Source: an uncultured Winogradskyella sp. (lineage in GTDB: Bacteria; Bacteroidota; Bacteroidia; Flavobacteriales; Flavobacteriaceae). From it: DNA of 64,000 nucleotides. This document shows, piece after piece, positions 45,059-54,078 of the stretch. Under the pieces are notes generated by a model that was not told the DNA's origin, ran no database searches, and was given only the letters and a program-made list of their open reading frames with translations. Position 1 is the stretch's first letter. Every line of letters starts with the position of its first letter. The stretch spans positions 620,001 to 684,000 of the forward strand of contig NZ_CANMXL010000002.1 of NCBI RefSeq assembly GCF_947501905.1, read 5' to 3'. The translations under genes were made by a program, and so were the position numbers.

Positions 45059-46117
45059 ATGGCTATTAAAATAACAGGAACAGGAAGCTTCATACCGGAA
45101 AGCATAGAGCGCAATGAAGATTTTCATGAACATCAATTTCTCAACACTGATGGTTCAAAAATTGATTATCCTAATGAAGTTATTGTAGAAAAATTTAAAG
45201 CTATCACAGGAATTGTGGAGCGTCGCTATGCAGATAAGCAATTAACCTCATCTGACCTTGGATTTCTAGCCGCTCAGAAAGCCATTGACGATGCAAATGT
45301 AGACATGGAAACCATAGACTACATTATCTGTGCTCACAATTTTGGAGATGTTAAACACGATACTATTCAGAGTGATATCTTACCTTGTTTAGCTTCAAGA
45401 ATCAAACATCGTTTACGTATTAAAAACCCAAAATGTGTTGCCTATGATATTTTATTTGGTTGCCCTGGTTGGGTAGAAGGTGTTATACAAGCACAGGCAT
45501 ATATTAAAGCAGGCATGGCCAAAAGATGTCTGGTTATTGGTAGCGAAACATTGTCTCGTGTGGTTGATAAACATGATAGAGATTCAATGATTTATTCAGA
45601 TGGTGCAGGCGCTAGTATTGTCGAAGCTTTAGACGGAGAAGATGGCATTTTAGCACATGAAACTGCTACATTCACATATGATGAAGCTTATTATTTATTT
45701 TTTGGAAAATCTAATAACAAGGATATAAGCTCTGATACGCGCTACATAAAAATGCATGGCCGTAAGATTTACGAATTTGCTTTAACTAATGTAGCTCAAG
45801 CCATGAAAGACTGCTTAGATAAAAGTGGACTTGATATTTCTGAAGTAAAGAAAGTATTGATTCATCAAGCCAATGAAAAAATGGACGAAGCTATTGTTAA
45901 ACGTTTCTACAGACTTTATAAAGCTAAAGCTCCAAAAGATATTATGCCAATGAGCATCCATAAGCTAGGAAACAGTTCTGTTGCTACAGTACCTACACTA
46001 TTTGACTTGATTAGAAATAATAAATTAGACAATCACAAGATTAATAAAGGTGATGTTATTATTTTTGCAAGTGTTGGCGCTGGCATGCATATTAATGCTA
46101 TCGTTTACAGATATTAA
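45059..46117 (+). CDS. Beta-ketoacyl-ACP synthase III-like enzyme (KAS III family)
   Basis: A 352-residue thiolase-fold enzyme of the FabH-like group. The catalytic triad is complete: C135 in DILFGCPGWVEG, H269 in VLIHQANEKM, N305 in KLGNSSVATVP. The GAGASIVEA and SVGAGMHINAI segments are the usual glycine-rich parts. It could start fatty-acid chains or a specialised product; distance from any fab cluster suggests a specialised starter unit. It precedes a methyltransferase (24-bp gap) and a GT2 glycosyltransferase on the same strand. Confidence 0.88.
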   Translation: MAIKITGTGSFIPESIERNEDFHEHQFLNTDGSKIDYPNEVIVEKFKAITGIVERRYADKQLTSSDLGFLAAQKAIDDANVDMETIDYIICAHNFGDVKHDTIQSDILPCLASRIKHRLRIKNPKCVAYDILFGCPGWVEGVIQAQAYIKAGMAKRCLVIGSETLSRVVDKHDRDSMIYSDGAGASIVEALDGEDGILAHETATFTYDEAYYLFFGKSNNKDISSDTRYIKMHGRKIYEFALTNVAQAMKDCLDKSGLDISEVKKVLIHQANEKMDEAIVKRFYRLYKAKAPKDIMPMSIHKLGNSSVATVPTLFDLIRNNKLDNHKINKGDVIIFASVGAGMHINAIVYRY

Positions 46118-46141
46118 TAATTCTGTTTACAGAAAGCTATC

Positions 46142-46675
46142 ATGTATAAATATTTTCCGCATAAGCGCTATAAGCATACACTTGAATTTTTAGAAGCTCA
46201 TATATCTACTTCTAAAACCATTTTGGATTTAGGTGTAGAAAATCCGTTCACCAAAATCATGAAAGAGCGTGGTTTTAAAGTTGAAAACACAAAAGGTGAA
46301 GATTTAGATTTTGATACCTCAACAATAGAAAATTCGGAAGCAACCGTTGTAACAGCCTTCGAAATTTTTGAACACTTATTATCACCACTTACAGTATTAA
46401 AATCTATTAAAGCAGATAAACTAATTGCAAGTATTCCAATGCGCTTATGGTTTTCTCCAGCATATCGTAGTAAAACAGATATATGGGACAGACATTACCA
46501 CGAGTTCGAGGATTGGCAATTCGATTGGCTTTTAGAAAAAGCAGGTTGGCAAATTATAGCTTCAAAAAAATGGACAAATCCCACCAAAAAAATTGGAATT
46601 AGACCTATCCTTCGATGGTTTACACCAAGATATTATATTGTTTATGCTGAGCGCATAAAAAATTCCAAGGACTAA
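46142..46675 (+). CDS. Class I SAM-dependent methyltransferase-like protein
   Basis: A 177-residue protein with a shortened Rossmann methyltransferase fold. Motif I is TILDLGVENPFTKIM (no canonical GxGxG, as in several small flavobacterial relatives), and TAFEIFEHLLSP is the acidic post-motif region. The C-terminal half (WDRHYHEFEDWQFDWLLEKA) resembles the substrate-pocket strands of Methyltransf_11-type enzymes. It lies between the KAS III gene and the GT2 gene. The substrate is unknown. Confidence 0.75.
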   Translation: MYKYFPHKRYKHTLEFLEAHISTSKTILDLGVENPFTKIMKERGFKVENTKGEDLDFDTSTIENSEATVVTAFEIFEHLLSPLTVLKSIKADKLIASIPMRLWFSPAYRSKTDIWDRHYHEFEDWQFDWLLEKAGWQIIASKKWTNPTKKIGIRPILRWFTPRYYIVYAERIKNSKD

Positions 46676-46726
46676 ACTCTAAATTCCAAATCTGTTTGAT
46701 TAGATTTGAGTTTAAGAAATTAAAGT

Positions 46727-47563
46727 TTGAGGTTTTATATTGTCATTCCTGCTCATAATGAAGAAGATTCTATTGGTCTAACATTAGACTCTTTAATTAA
46801 TCAAACGCATACACCAAGTAAAGTTGTTGTGGTTAATGACAATTCTTCTGACAGTACTCAAACTATTATAGAAAGTTTTGAAAATAAATTTGAATGGATT
46901 TCTTTTATTAATATTACATCATCTAACAAACATATCCCCGGAGCAAAAGTCATAAACGCCTTTTACAAAGGATTTGAAACACTAGATGATAATTACGACA
47001 TCATCTGCAAGTTTGATGCAGATATTATATTACCTTCAAATTATCTCGAAACACTAACTATCATATTTTCTGAAAATAAAAACGTTGGCATTGCTGGTGG
47101 ATTAGCCTATATAAAAAAGAATAATGATTGGGTTTACGAGAACATTTCAAATAAAGATCATGTACGTGGTCCGTTTAAAGCTTACAGAAAAGCATGTTTT
47201 GAAGCTATTGGCGGATTAAAAGAGTCTATTGGTTGGGACACTGTAGACACCTTACTTGCTAAATACTATAATTGGGAAGTAAAAACTGACCATAGCTTAA
47301 AAATAAGACACTTGAAACCGACTGGAAATTCTTATAATTCATCTTCAAAATATTTGCAAGGAGAAGCACTTTATAAAATGCGTTATGGAATTTTTATTAC
47401 AGTAATTTCCGCAGCAAAAATGGCATTAAAGAAACGTAGTATTAATACTTTCTTCAATTATATAATAGGATATCTTAAGACTAAGGAACGTATTGTCTCC
47501 AAAGAGCAAGGTAAGTTTATTAGAAAATTACGTTGGAAAGGTATTCTAAACAATATAACCTAG
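46727..47563 (+). CDS. Family 2 glycosyltransferase, TTG start
   Basis: A 278-residue GT-A fold glycosyltransferase. The N-terminus FYIVIPAHNEEDSIGLTLDS, the nucleotide-binding VVNDNSSDST and the metal motif CKFDADIIL (DxD-like DAD) are conserved. A C-terminal amphipathic part follows. In-frame TAA at 46721-46723 leaves no ATG upstream of the conserved N-terminus, so the start is the TTG at 46727, encoding Met-Arg-Phe-Tyr. It converges on pafA with a 4-bp overlap. Probably acts on a lipid or surface glycan acceptor. Confidence 0.83.
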   Translation: MRFYIVIPAHNEEDSIGLTLDSLINQTHTPSKVVVVNDNSSDSTQTIIESFENKFEWISFINITSSNKHIPGAKVINAFYKGFETLDDNYDIICKFDADIILPSNYLETLTIIFSENKNVGIAGGLAYIKKNNDWVYENISNKDHVRGPFKAYRKACFEAIGGLKESIGWDTVDTLLAKYYNWEVKTDHSLKIRHLKPTGNSYNSSSKYLQGEALYKMRYGIFITVISAAKMALKKRSINTFFNYIIGYLKTKERIVSKEQGKFIRKLRWKGILNNIT

Positions 47564-49224
47564 TCCAAAACAAACCCTAAAGGCATACCTGTTGCTCCGT
47601 TAGGAAAACTAATACCTAATAAAGCTGAAATAGTTGGAGCAATATCAGGAATTACTGTTTTTTGAAGTGTGATTCCATGCTTAATACCTTTTCCAAAGAA
47701 TAACAATGGCACATGCGTATCGTAGTTTAATCCGCTCCCATGAGTAGATCCTGTTTTACTATAGGCAATATGAGCAATATCGTCAACCACAATCACATCA
47801 CCAGAACGTTTTTGGTTAAAACCGTTTTGCAGTAAAGCTTCAATTCCGGTAGTAAAATTGGTTGAGTTCATTGTTGTAGCTGTATATACTTTTGCAATAT
47901 TATCATAACTGATTTGCTCATCTACCAAATCTTGTTCGACCTCATGTAGATTTAAGTTAAGTTCTTTAATCTTTGCTTTATTAAAGAAAATTTGATTATT
48001 ACTCACATTCTCTACAATATCTTTAGTGCCATATTTTTCTTCTAGAAAAGCTATAAACTTTTTCTTTCGAGAGTTATAATCTAAATATCCTGCAGGTATA
48101 TTTACTGACTGCAAATATGCTGGCACATTAACTGCTCCATGATCAGCTGTTAAAAACACCGTGTACTCACCAGTTCCAACTTGAATGTCTAAAAATTCGA
48201 AAAAACGTTCTAAATCTTTATCCAACCTTATGTAAGTATCCTCAACCTCTTTAGAATTAACACCAAAATTATGACCTACATAATCCGTAGAAGAATAACT
48301 AAGAGTTAAAACGTCCGTGCTTATATCTTCACCTAAGTTTTCTCCTTTTATAGCGGCTATTGCAAAATCCGTTGTCAAGCTGTTTCCGTAAGCCGTGGCT
48401 TTTAAAAGATCAAAACCACCATTCTCTCCTTTCAATTTTGCTAAATCATAAGGAAATGTTGCTTTTTCTTTTCCTTTAAATCCACCTTCAAAATTATTAT
48501 CATCATTTCCACTTTCTACATAAGTGTTTATATCATAAAATGTGTCCCAAACTTTAAAGTAAGATTCAGCTATATCAGAACTATTAAAATCGCTAACCCA
48601 TTTTGGCAAATCATTTCTGTAAAAAGAGCTTGTTATCCAAACACCTTCTTCCTTACCATAAAACCAATAAGCACCATCGGCTGTATGACCTGCAGGTAAA
48701 ATAGCACCTCTATCTTTAATAGCAATACCAATAGTTTTTCCTCGCATTTGAGTAAATAACTTATTTTCGTCTGCAAAGCTGGTCGTCAACATTCGATGTG
48801 GTGACATCTGTCCTGCAGTACTCTCCGTACCAATAGACTTTACACTATCGTCTCCAGCACAATACACTACTTCTTTCTGTACTTTATCATACCAATTATT
48901 AGAAATTACACCATGATATTTTGGCGTAGTCCCTGTAAACACTGATGCATGACCTGGACCAGTATATGTTGGCACATAATTAAAATGATTGTTTTTACAG
49001 TTAAATCCTTCTTTCATCATACGCTTAAATCCACCATCACTAAATTTTGAATAAAATCGAGTTAAATAATCATAGCGCATCTGGTCGACTACAATTCCAA
49101 CAATAAGTTTTGGATTTTTAGTTTCTGAAATACTAGTATCGTTAGAATTTCTTGATTCTACTTTTTGAGCATTACATGATATCAATGCAAAACAAACTGA
49201 GAAAATTAGGATGACTTTTTTCAT
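47560..49224 (-). CDS. pafA: PafA-type alkaline phosphatase (broad-specificity phosphomonoesterase)
   Basis: A 554-residue lipoprotein or exported enzyme (signal peptide with FALISC lipobox, Cys at 18). It matches the flavobacterial PafA family of the alkaline phosphatase superfamily. The nucleophile is T88 in YTGPGHAS, the phosphate-binding residues N109 in GVISNNWYD and K170/R172 in AIKDRGAI, and zinc ligands are in VVDQMRYD and FLTADHG. It hydrolyses phosphomonoesters outside the cell membrane and does not need a Pho box. It is divergent from mlaE and convergent with the GT2 gene (4-bp overlap). Confidence 0.92.
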   Translation of the reverse strand: MKKVILIFSVCFALISCNAQKVESRNSNDTSISETKNPKLIVGIVVDQMRYDYLTRFYSKFSDGGFKRMMKEGFNCKNNHFNYVPTYTGPGHASVFTGTTPKYHGVISNNWYDKVQKEVVYCAGDDSVKSIGTESTAGQMSPHRMLTTSFADENKLFTQMRGKTIGIAIKDRGAILPAGHTADGAYWFYGKEEGVWITSSFYRNDLPKWVSDFNSSDIAESYFKVWDTFYDINTYVESGNDDNNFEGGFKGKEKATFPYDLAKLKGENGGFDLLKATAYGNSLTTDFAIAAIKGENLGEDISTDVLTLSYSSTDYVGHNFGVNSKEVEDTYIRLDKDLERFFEFLDIQVGTGEYTVFLTADHGAVNVPAYLQSVNIPAGYLDYNSRKKKFIAFLEEKYGTKDIVENVSNNQIFFNKAKIKELNLNLHEVEQDLVDEQISYDNIAKVYTATTMNSTNFTTGIEALLQNGFNQKRSGDVIVVDDIAHIAYSKTGSTHGSGLNYDTHVPLLFFGKGIKHGITLQKTVIPDIAPTISALLGISFPNGATGMPLGFVLD

Positions 49225-49247
49225 TTATTAGCTGTAATATTAAAGCA

Positions 49248-49255
49248 CAAAAATA
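49248..49255 (-). promoter_or_regulatory. -7 element (TATTTTTG) of pafA
   Basis: Minus-strand TATTTTTG, matching TAnnTTTG, 24 bp upstream of the pafA start in the 111-bp divergent gap to mlaE. Confidence 0.45.
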
Positions 49256-49335
49256 ACGGTTTTAGATAGATGTTAATTTAATAAAATAGTATTTAACGAA
49301 GAGTTTTTCATAATTTAGCATTAACAACAGTTTAG

Positions 49336-50073
49336 ATGAAATACCTACACAATATTGGTGTCTATTTTTTAATGATTAAAGACATGTTTCGCAAACCCAC
49401 TAAGTGGTCAGTTATGCGAACCCTAATTCTAAAAGATATTGATGACCTTATTATCAACTCTCTTGGTATCGTAGCCTTTATTTCGTTTTTTGTTGGTGGT
49501 GTTGTTGCTATACAAACCTCATTAAACATATCTAACCCGTTAATCCCTAAATATTTAGTTGGTTTTGCTACCAGACAATCTATAATATTAGAATTTGCAC
49601 CTACTTTTATTTCTATAATTATGGCTGGTAAGGTAGGTTCTTTTATAACATCAAGCATTGGTACTATGCGTGTTACGGAACAAATAGATGCACTCGAAGT
49701 TATGGGTATTAATTCTTTAAACTATTTAGTATTTCCAAAGTTTATAGCTTTATCTCTTTACCCTTTTATTATATCAATTGCTATGTTTTTAGGTGTTTTA
49801 GGAGGTTTAGCCGCATGTGTTTATGGAGGTTACGGAACATTAGAAGATTATATTGAAGGCATCCAAACAGATTTTATTCCTTTTCATATTGTCTATGCAT
49901 TTATAAAAACACTTGTATTTGCATTTTTACTAGCCACAATACCTTCTTTTTATGGCTATTTCATGAAAGGTGGTGCATTAGAAGTTGGTAAAGCGAGTAC
50001 CACGAGTTTTGTTTGGACTAGTGTTGTCATCATTTTAGCAAATTACTTTTTAACAAGTTTACTTTTAGGTTAA
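49336..50073 (+). CDS. mlaE: MlaE-family lipid-transport ABC permease
   Basis: A 245-residue MlaE/YrbE permease with about five to six membrane segments. Conserved parts are GGVVAIQTSLN, the AGKVGSFITSSIGTMRVTEQ segment with the coupling helix, EQIDALEVMGI, and the C-terminal FVWTSVVIILANYFLTSLLL. It forms the inner-membrane channel of an Mla-type phospholipid transporter with MlaF, which starts in the same TAATG overlap. MlaD, the periplasmic lipid carrier, is not in the window. Confidence 0.92.
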   Translation: MKYLHNIGVYFLMIKDMFRKPTKWSVMRTLILKDIDDLIINSLGIVAFISFFVGGVVAIQTSLNISNPLIPKYLVGFATRQSIILEFAPTFISIIMAGKVGSFITSSIGTMRVTEQIDALEVMGINSLNYLVFPKFIALSLYPFIISIAMFLGVLGGLAACVYGGYGTLEDYIEGIQTDFIPFHIVYAFIKTLVFAFLLATIPSFYGYFMKGGALEVGKASTTSFVWTSVVIILANYFLTSLLLG

Positions 50074-50840
50074 TGATAGAGGTTAAAGATTTACATAAGT
50101 CATTTGGAGAAGCTCATATTTTGAAAGGCATTAGTACTGTTTTTGAAAAAGGTAAAACCAACTTAATTATTGGACAAAGTGGATCTGGTAAAACCGTATT
50201 CCTTAAATGTCTTTTAGGTCTTTTTGAATACGAAAAAGGAGCCATTTCTTATGAAGGGCATGTAATGAGTGAATTAACCGCAAATGAAAAACGAGACTTA
50301 CGCGCTCAGATAGGTATGGTTTTTCAAGGTAGTGCCTTATTTGATTCAATGACCATTGCTGAAAATGTTATGTTCCCATTAAGAATGTTTACTAAGCAAA
50401 GTAAGAGCGAAATGGAAGACCGTGTTGATTTTGTATTGAAGCGTGTTAACCTTCCTGATGCGCATAAGAAAATGCCTAGTGAAGCTTCAGGAGGAATGCA
50501 AAAACGTGTTGCTATTGCTCGTGCTATTGTAAATAATCCAAAATATTTGTTTTGTGATGAACCTAATTCAGGTTTAGACCCCAAAACAGCTATTGTTATT
50601 GACAACCTTATTCAAGAGATTACAGATGAATATCAAATGACTACTGTCATCAACTCACACGATATGAACTCTGTTATGGAAATTGGCGAAAAAATTGTCT
50701 TCTTAAAAGATGGCTACAAAGAATGGGAAGGTTCTAAAGACACAATTTTTAAAACAGACAATGAAGCTGTAACTAACTTTGTTTACTCGTCTAACTTATT
50801 TAAAAAAGTAAGACGCATGTACATTGAAGAAAATCAGTAA
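50073..50840 (+). CDS. mlaF: MlaF-family ABC ATPase
   Basis: A 255-residue ATPase energising MlaE. Walker A GQSGSGKTVFLK, Q-loop MVFQGSALFDSMTI, signature ASGGMQKRVAIARAI, Walker B LFCDEPNSGLDP and H-loop INSHDM are all intact. The Met in SGGMQ is usual for the MlaF family. The start overlaps the mlaE stop by one base, and its stop directly abuts the stop of the convergent DUF389 gene. Confidence 0.93.
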   Translation: MIEVKDLHKSFGEAHILKGISTVFEKGKTNLIIGQSGSGKTVFLKCLLGLFEYEKGAISYEGHVMSELTANEKRDLRAQIGMVFQGSALFDSMTIAENVMFPLRMFTKQSKSEMEDRVDFVLKRVNLPDAHKKMPSEASGGMQKRVAIARAIVNNPKYLFCDEPNSGLDPKTAIVIDNLIQEITDEYQMTTVINSHDMNSVMEIGEKIVFLKDGYKEWEGSKDTIFKTDNEAVTNFVYSSNLFKKVRRMYIEENQ

Positions 50841-52325
50841 TTAATTTCTTCGCACAACGACAGAATCAGTTTTAATTTCTTGTTTTAACCATAGTATCAA
50901 CTCCTTTTCCTTAATAGAGGCTAAACTATCATTCAGAGTACTTTTCCAAACTACATCTGCAACATCAATAGTATCAATTTTAATAAAATCTCTAGATTCT
51001 AACATTCTGGCATAACCCAAATATTCTAAATCATTGAATCTAATTTTTGCATCTTTTGCTAGGCTAGAAAAAGAAATATTATCAGCAGTGTTTTTAGCTT
51101 CTAACTGCTGATTAAACTCAGAAACAGTCTCTTGCAAATCACTAACTTGTTTTTCAAGACCAGAGATAATTAAATCTTTTTTATCCAATTCAGAAATGGC
51201 TCTATCGTAAGCATCTGAGATTTTATCAAAACTGCGATTTTTATTACCAGAGATTATTAATTCAAAATCTTTAATCTTATCATAGTCCTTTATTTCGTTT
51301 TTCCAATCTGCAATAGAAGCATCTGGCACTTCTCCATTAAAGTATAATGTTATTTTTTTCTCATCATAATTTGGTGTTCCGTTTTGAAACCATAGCTCAC
51401 GATTAGACCTAACTTCATTTTCTACAAAGTTTTCATAATCATTTACCAAACCACTTTTTTTGAAAACTTGAATGAATGTAATTGTTGGATAAATCATCAC
51501 TAAGATTGCAACTAGACCAGCAAATCTAGCTATGCGTCTTCGTTTAGCCGAATTAGCATACTTCAACATTGGAAAACGCAATACCTTAAGAACAATAAAT
51601 GTTGCTAATGCAATAAAAATAGTATTGATGGTAAACAGGTTCATTGCTCCTCCAAAATAAGACCAATTACCATTAGCCAAACCATAACCAGCTGTACAAA
51701 GTGGAGGCATTAAAGCTGTGGCAATAGCCACGCCAAAAATTACTGAGGCAATGGTACCCTTTTTTGTACGTGCAATTATAAGTGCTAATCCTCCAAAAAA
51801 TGCAATAAGCACATCTCTTAAATCTGGAGCAACTCTTCCTAAAAGCTCGGAAGTTTCTTTCCCTCCTAAAGGGAAAAATCTAAAAAACAAGAAAGCTGTT
51901 AGTAAACTTAACACTATCATTGTTGCTAAGTTTATTAATGATTTTTTTAGTGTATCTATATCATTTAAAGCGATAGACATACCAATACCTAAAATAGGCC
52001 CCATTAATGGAGAAATAAGCATCGCTCCAATTACTACTGCTGTAGAGTCAGCATTAAGACCCACTGAGGCAACCATAATTGAACAAACTAAAATCCATGC
52101 TGTTGCTCCTTTAAAAGAAACATCATCTTTTATTGCTTTTATAGTAGCATCTCTATCTGTATCTTCTCTAAAGTCCAAAAGCTCATGCAGAAAATGAGAG
52201 ATACTAGCAAAAAGCCCTTTAGCATCTTGTTTTACGGCTTCTTTTTTTTCTTCAACAACTTTGTCTTTATTTAATTGTTGTCTTTGTTCTTCTTCAGAAA
52301 AGTTAAATTTATTTTCTTCACTCAT
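50841..52325 (-). CDS. DUF389 membrane protein with periplasmic C-terminal extension
   Basis: A 494-residue protein of the DUF389 / TIGR00341 family. About six membrane segments occupy residues about 78-280, with the conserved WILVCSIMVASVGLNADS, VVIGAMLISPLMGPILGIG and IATALMPPLCTAGYGLANG. A soluble region of about 210 residues follows, including a coiled coil (DLIISGLEKQVSDLQETVSE), unusual in length compared with plain DUF389 proteins. Function is unknown. It is 3 bp downstream of the mannose-1-phosphate guanylyltransferase gene and abuts mlaF. Confidence 0.87.
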   Translation of the reverse strand: MSEENKFNFSEEEQRQQLNKDKVVEEKKEAVKQDAKGLFASISHFLHELLDFREDTDRDATIKAIKDDVSFKGATAWILVCSIMVASVGLNADSTAVVIGAMLISPLMGPILGIGMSIALNDIDTLKKSLINLATMIVLSLLTAFLFFRFFPLGGKETSELLGRVAPDLRDVLIAFFGGLALIIARTKKGTIASVIFGVAIATALMPPLCTAGYGLANGNWSYFGGAMNLFTINTIFIALATFIVLKVLRFPMLKYANSAKRRRIARFAGLVAILVMIYPTITFIQVFKKSGLVNDYENFVENEVRSNRELWFQNGTPNYDEKKITLYFNGEVPDASIADWKNEIKDYDKIKDFELIISGNKNRSFDKISDAYDRAISELDKKDLIISGLEKQVSDLQETVSEFNQQLEAKNTADNISFSSLAKDAKIRFNDLEYLGYARMLESRDFIKIDTIDVADVVWKSTLNDSLASIKEKELILWLKQEIKTDSVVVRRN

Positions 52326-52328
52326 ATT

Positions 52329-53414
52329 TTAACCATATTGTTCTCCAAATTTATCTTTCACAGATTGGAGCACCTTCTTTATATCTTGTTCTTTTGTTTT
52401 AGGAAAGATAAGTAAAACTTCGTCTTTGTCTACAATAATATAATCTTCTAGGCCATCTAGAACAACAACCTTATCGTCTTTGGTGCGTATCATATTACCC
52501 GAAGCATCTTCGGTCAAAGTTTTTGCATTGACAACAGCATTATTATTAGAATCTTTATCGAGCTTATCATAAAGACTTCCCCATGTTCCTAAATCGTTCC
52601 AATCGAAAGTAGCAGGAATTACATATACATTTTTACTCTTCTCCATGATGGCATAATCCACGGAAATGTTTTCTGCCTTACCGTAGTTGTCTCTTATAAA
52701 ATCGTCTTCAAACTCAGTGTTATAGGTAGATATACCTGCTTCAAAAAGTTGAAAAAGCTCTGGCTGATTATTTTTAAATGTATTCACAACCGTTTTTGCA
52801 CTCCACATAAAAATACCAGCATTCCAAAGAAAATTACCTTGACTCAAAAACGATTTTGCTGTTTCGTAATCTGGCTTTTCTCGAAATTGGTTTACCGATT
52901 TTATATTTGAAGTAGAATTTTTATCATATTCAATATAACCATATCCTGTATTAGGAAATGTTGGTGTAATACCCAAAGTCATTAGAGCATCATTATTTGA
53001 GCAATACTCAAAGGCTTGACTTACATTTTGTGTGAAAGCGTTTTCATCTTCTATCCAATGATCACTAGGAGCAACAATCATTACCGCATCAGGGTTTTCT
53101 TTTTGGATTTTAAGAGACGCATATAATATACATGGCGCTGTATTACGCATTGCAGGTTCTAAAACAACTTGGCGCTTTGTGACACTTGGTATTTGCTCAA
53201 ATACCAGGTCGTTATAACGCTCGTTGGTAAGTATAAATATATTTTCTTCTGGTATCAGTTGCGCTAATCGATTAAATGTTTTTTGGATAAGAGTATCTCC
53301 AGTTCCTAACATGTCGTGAAACTGTTTTGGAAAATCTTGCGTGCTTACTGGCCAAAAACGTGAGCCAACACCACCTGCCATTAAAATAGCGTAGTAATCT
53401 TTATTTTTCATCAA
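52329..53414 (-). CDS. Mannose-1-phosphate guanylyltransferase
   Basis: A 361-residue nucleotidyltransferase that makes GDP-mannose from mannose 1-phosphate and GTP, a precursor of surface glycans. The N-terminal signature is ILMAGGVGSRFWPVSTQDFP with PKQF following. VAPSDHWI and FREKPDYETAK are the substrate-binding segments, and GNFLWNAGIFMW is typical of ManC/Man1P-GT. The C-terminal ManB-type isomerase domain of bifunctional ManC is missing. The gap to the DUF389 gene is 3 bp and to sprT 40 bp. Confidence 0.92.
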   Translation of the reverse strand: MMKNKDYYAILMAGGVGSRFWPVSTQDFPKQFHDMLGTGDTLIQKTFNRLAQLIPEENIFILTNERYNDLVFEQIPSVTKRQVVLEPAMRNTAPCILYASLKIQKENPDAVMIVAPSDHWIEDENAFTQNVSQAFEYCSNNDALMTLGITPTFPNTGYGYIEYDKNSTSNIKSVNQFREKPDYETAKSFLSQGNFLWNAGIFMWSAKTVVNTFKNNQPELFQLFEAGISTYNTEFEDDFIRDNYGKAENISVDYAIMEKSKNVYVIPATFDWNDLGTWGSLYDKLDKDSNNNAVVNAKTLTEDASGNMIRTKDDKVVVLDGLEDYIIVDKDEVLLIFPKTKEQDIKKVLQSVKDKFGEQYG

Positions 53415-53454
53415 ATTAATTTTTCCCTTTGCTTTTGGGGTTCTTAATAGATAA

Positions 53455-54054
53455 TTATTCTTCTAACAACTCAACCTCAGCATTTGGGTTAAACAAATAT
53501 AACTTTCCTGAACTTATTTCTAGGCACTCATAGCGTTTTCTGCGTTTTGCTCCCTTCCTGAATATACGTCCGTTGTATAGCTTAAATGTTACACCTTCCT
53601 CTATTTCAAAAATAAAAGTTTTGTCGTTTTCCTCATCATATTGCTTTAATGCCAATGCTAAATCTGCATCTGTATCACTTGAGGCTTTAGGATTTCTAAA
53701 ATGTTTGGCTAATAGTGGTAATAGATTATTTGGAAATATTTCTGGTCGTAAAAAAGGTAACATTAAATGCTGAAAGGTAAGTTTCCACTCCTTACCATGT
53801 GGCTTGATAAAATGTCCATGTTTTTGATACGCCTCTAAGTGAGCAATTTCGTGAATTAAAGTAATTAAAAATCGATAAGGATTTAAATTAGAATTTACAG
53901 TTATTTGATGCTTTCCATTAGGCAACATCCTATAATCACCGTGCCTAGTTTTGCGTTCGCCTTTTATTTTGACAACGAGGTTATCAGTACTGATTAAGTC
54001 TTGAATTAAAAATTTTGCTTCTTGAGGAATATATTGAAAAAGTGTTCGTTGCAT
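53455..54054 (-). CDS. SprT-like zinc metalloprotease
   Basis: A 199-residue protein with the SprT-type zinc motif HEIAHLEAYQKHGH and the third ligand region in PHGKEWKLTF. The upstream LNPYRFLITLIHEIAH arrangement is characteristic of SprT/Spartan-like peptidases. The C-terminal part (KLYNGRIFRKGAKRRKRYEC) is a basic zinc-ribbon-like remnant without clear Cys pairs. Bacterial members are poorly studied; DNA-protein crosslink repair is only inferred by analogy to SPRTN. It is 24 bp downstream of the haloperoxidase fusion. Confidence 0.82.
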   Translation of the reverse strand: MQRTLFQYIPQEAKFLIQDLISTDNLVVKIKGERKTRHGDYRMLPNGKHQITVNSNLNPYRFLITLIHEIAHLEAYQKHGHFIKPHGKEWKLTFQHLMLPFLRPEIFPNNLLPLLAKHFRNPKASSDTDADLALALKQYDEENDKTFIFEIEEGVTFKLYNGRIFRKGAKRRKRYECLEISSGKLYLFNPNAEVELLEE

Positions 54055-54078
54055 GCACCCAAAGTTTTGACTTTTGCC

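Noticed and set aside
51718..52197. 159-codon plus-strand frame opposite the DUF389 gene
   Set aside because: The minus strand encodes conserved DUF389 membrane segments over the same bases.
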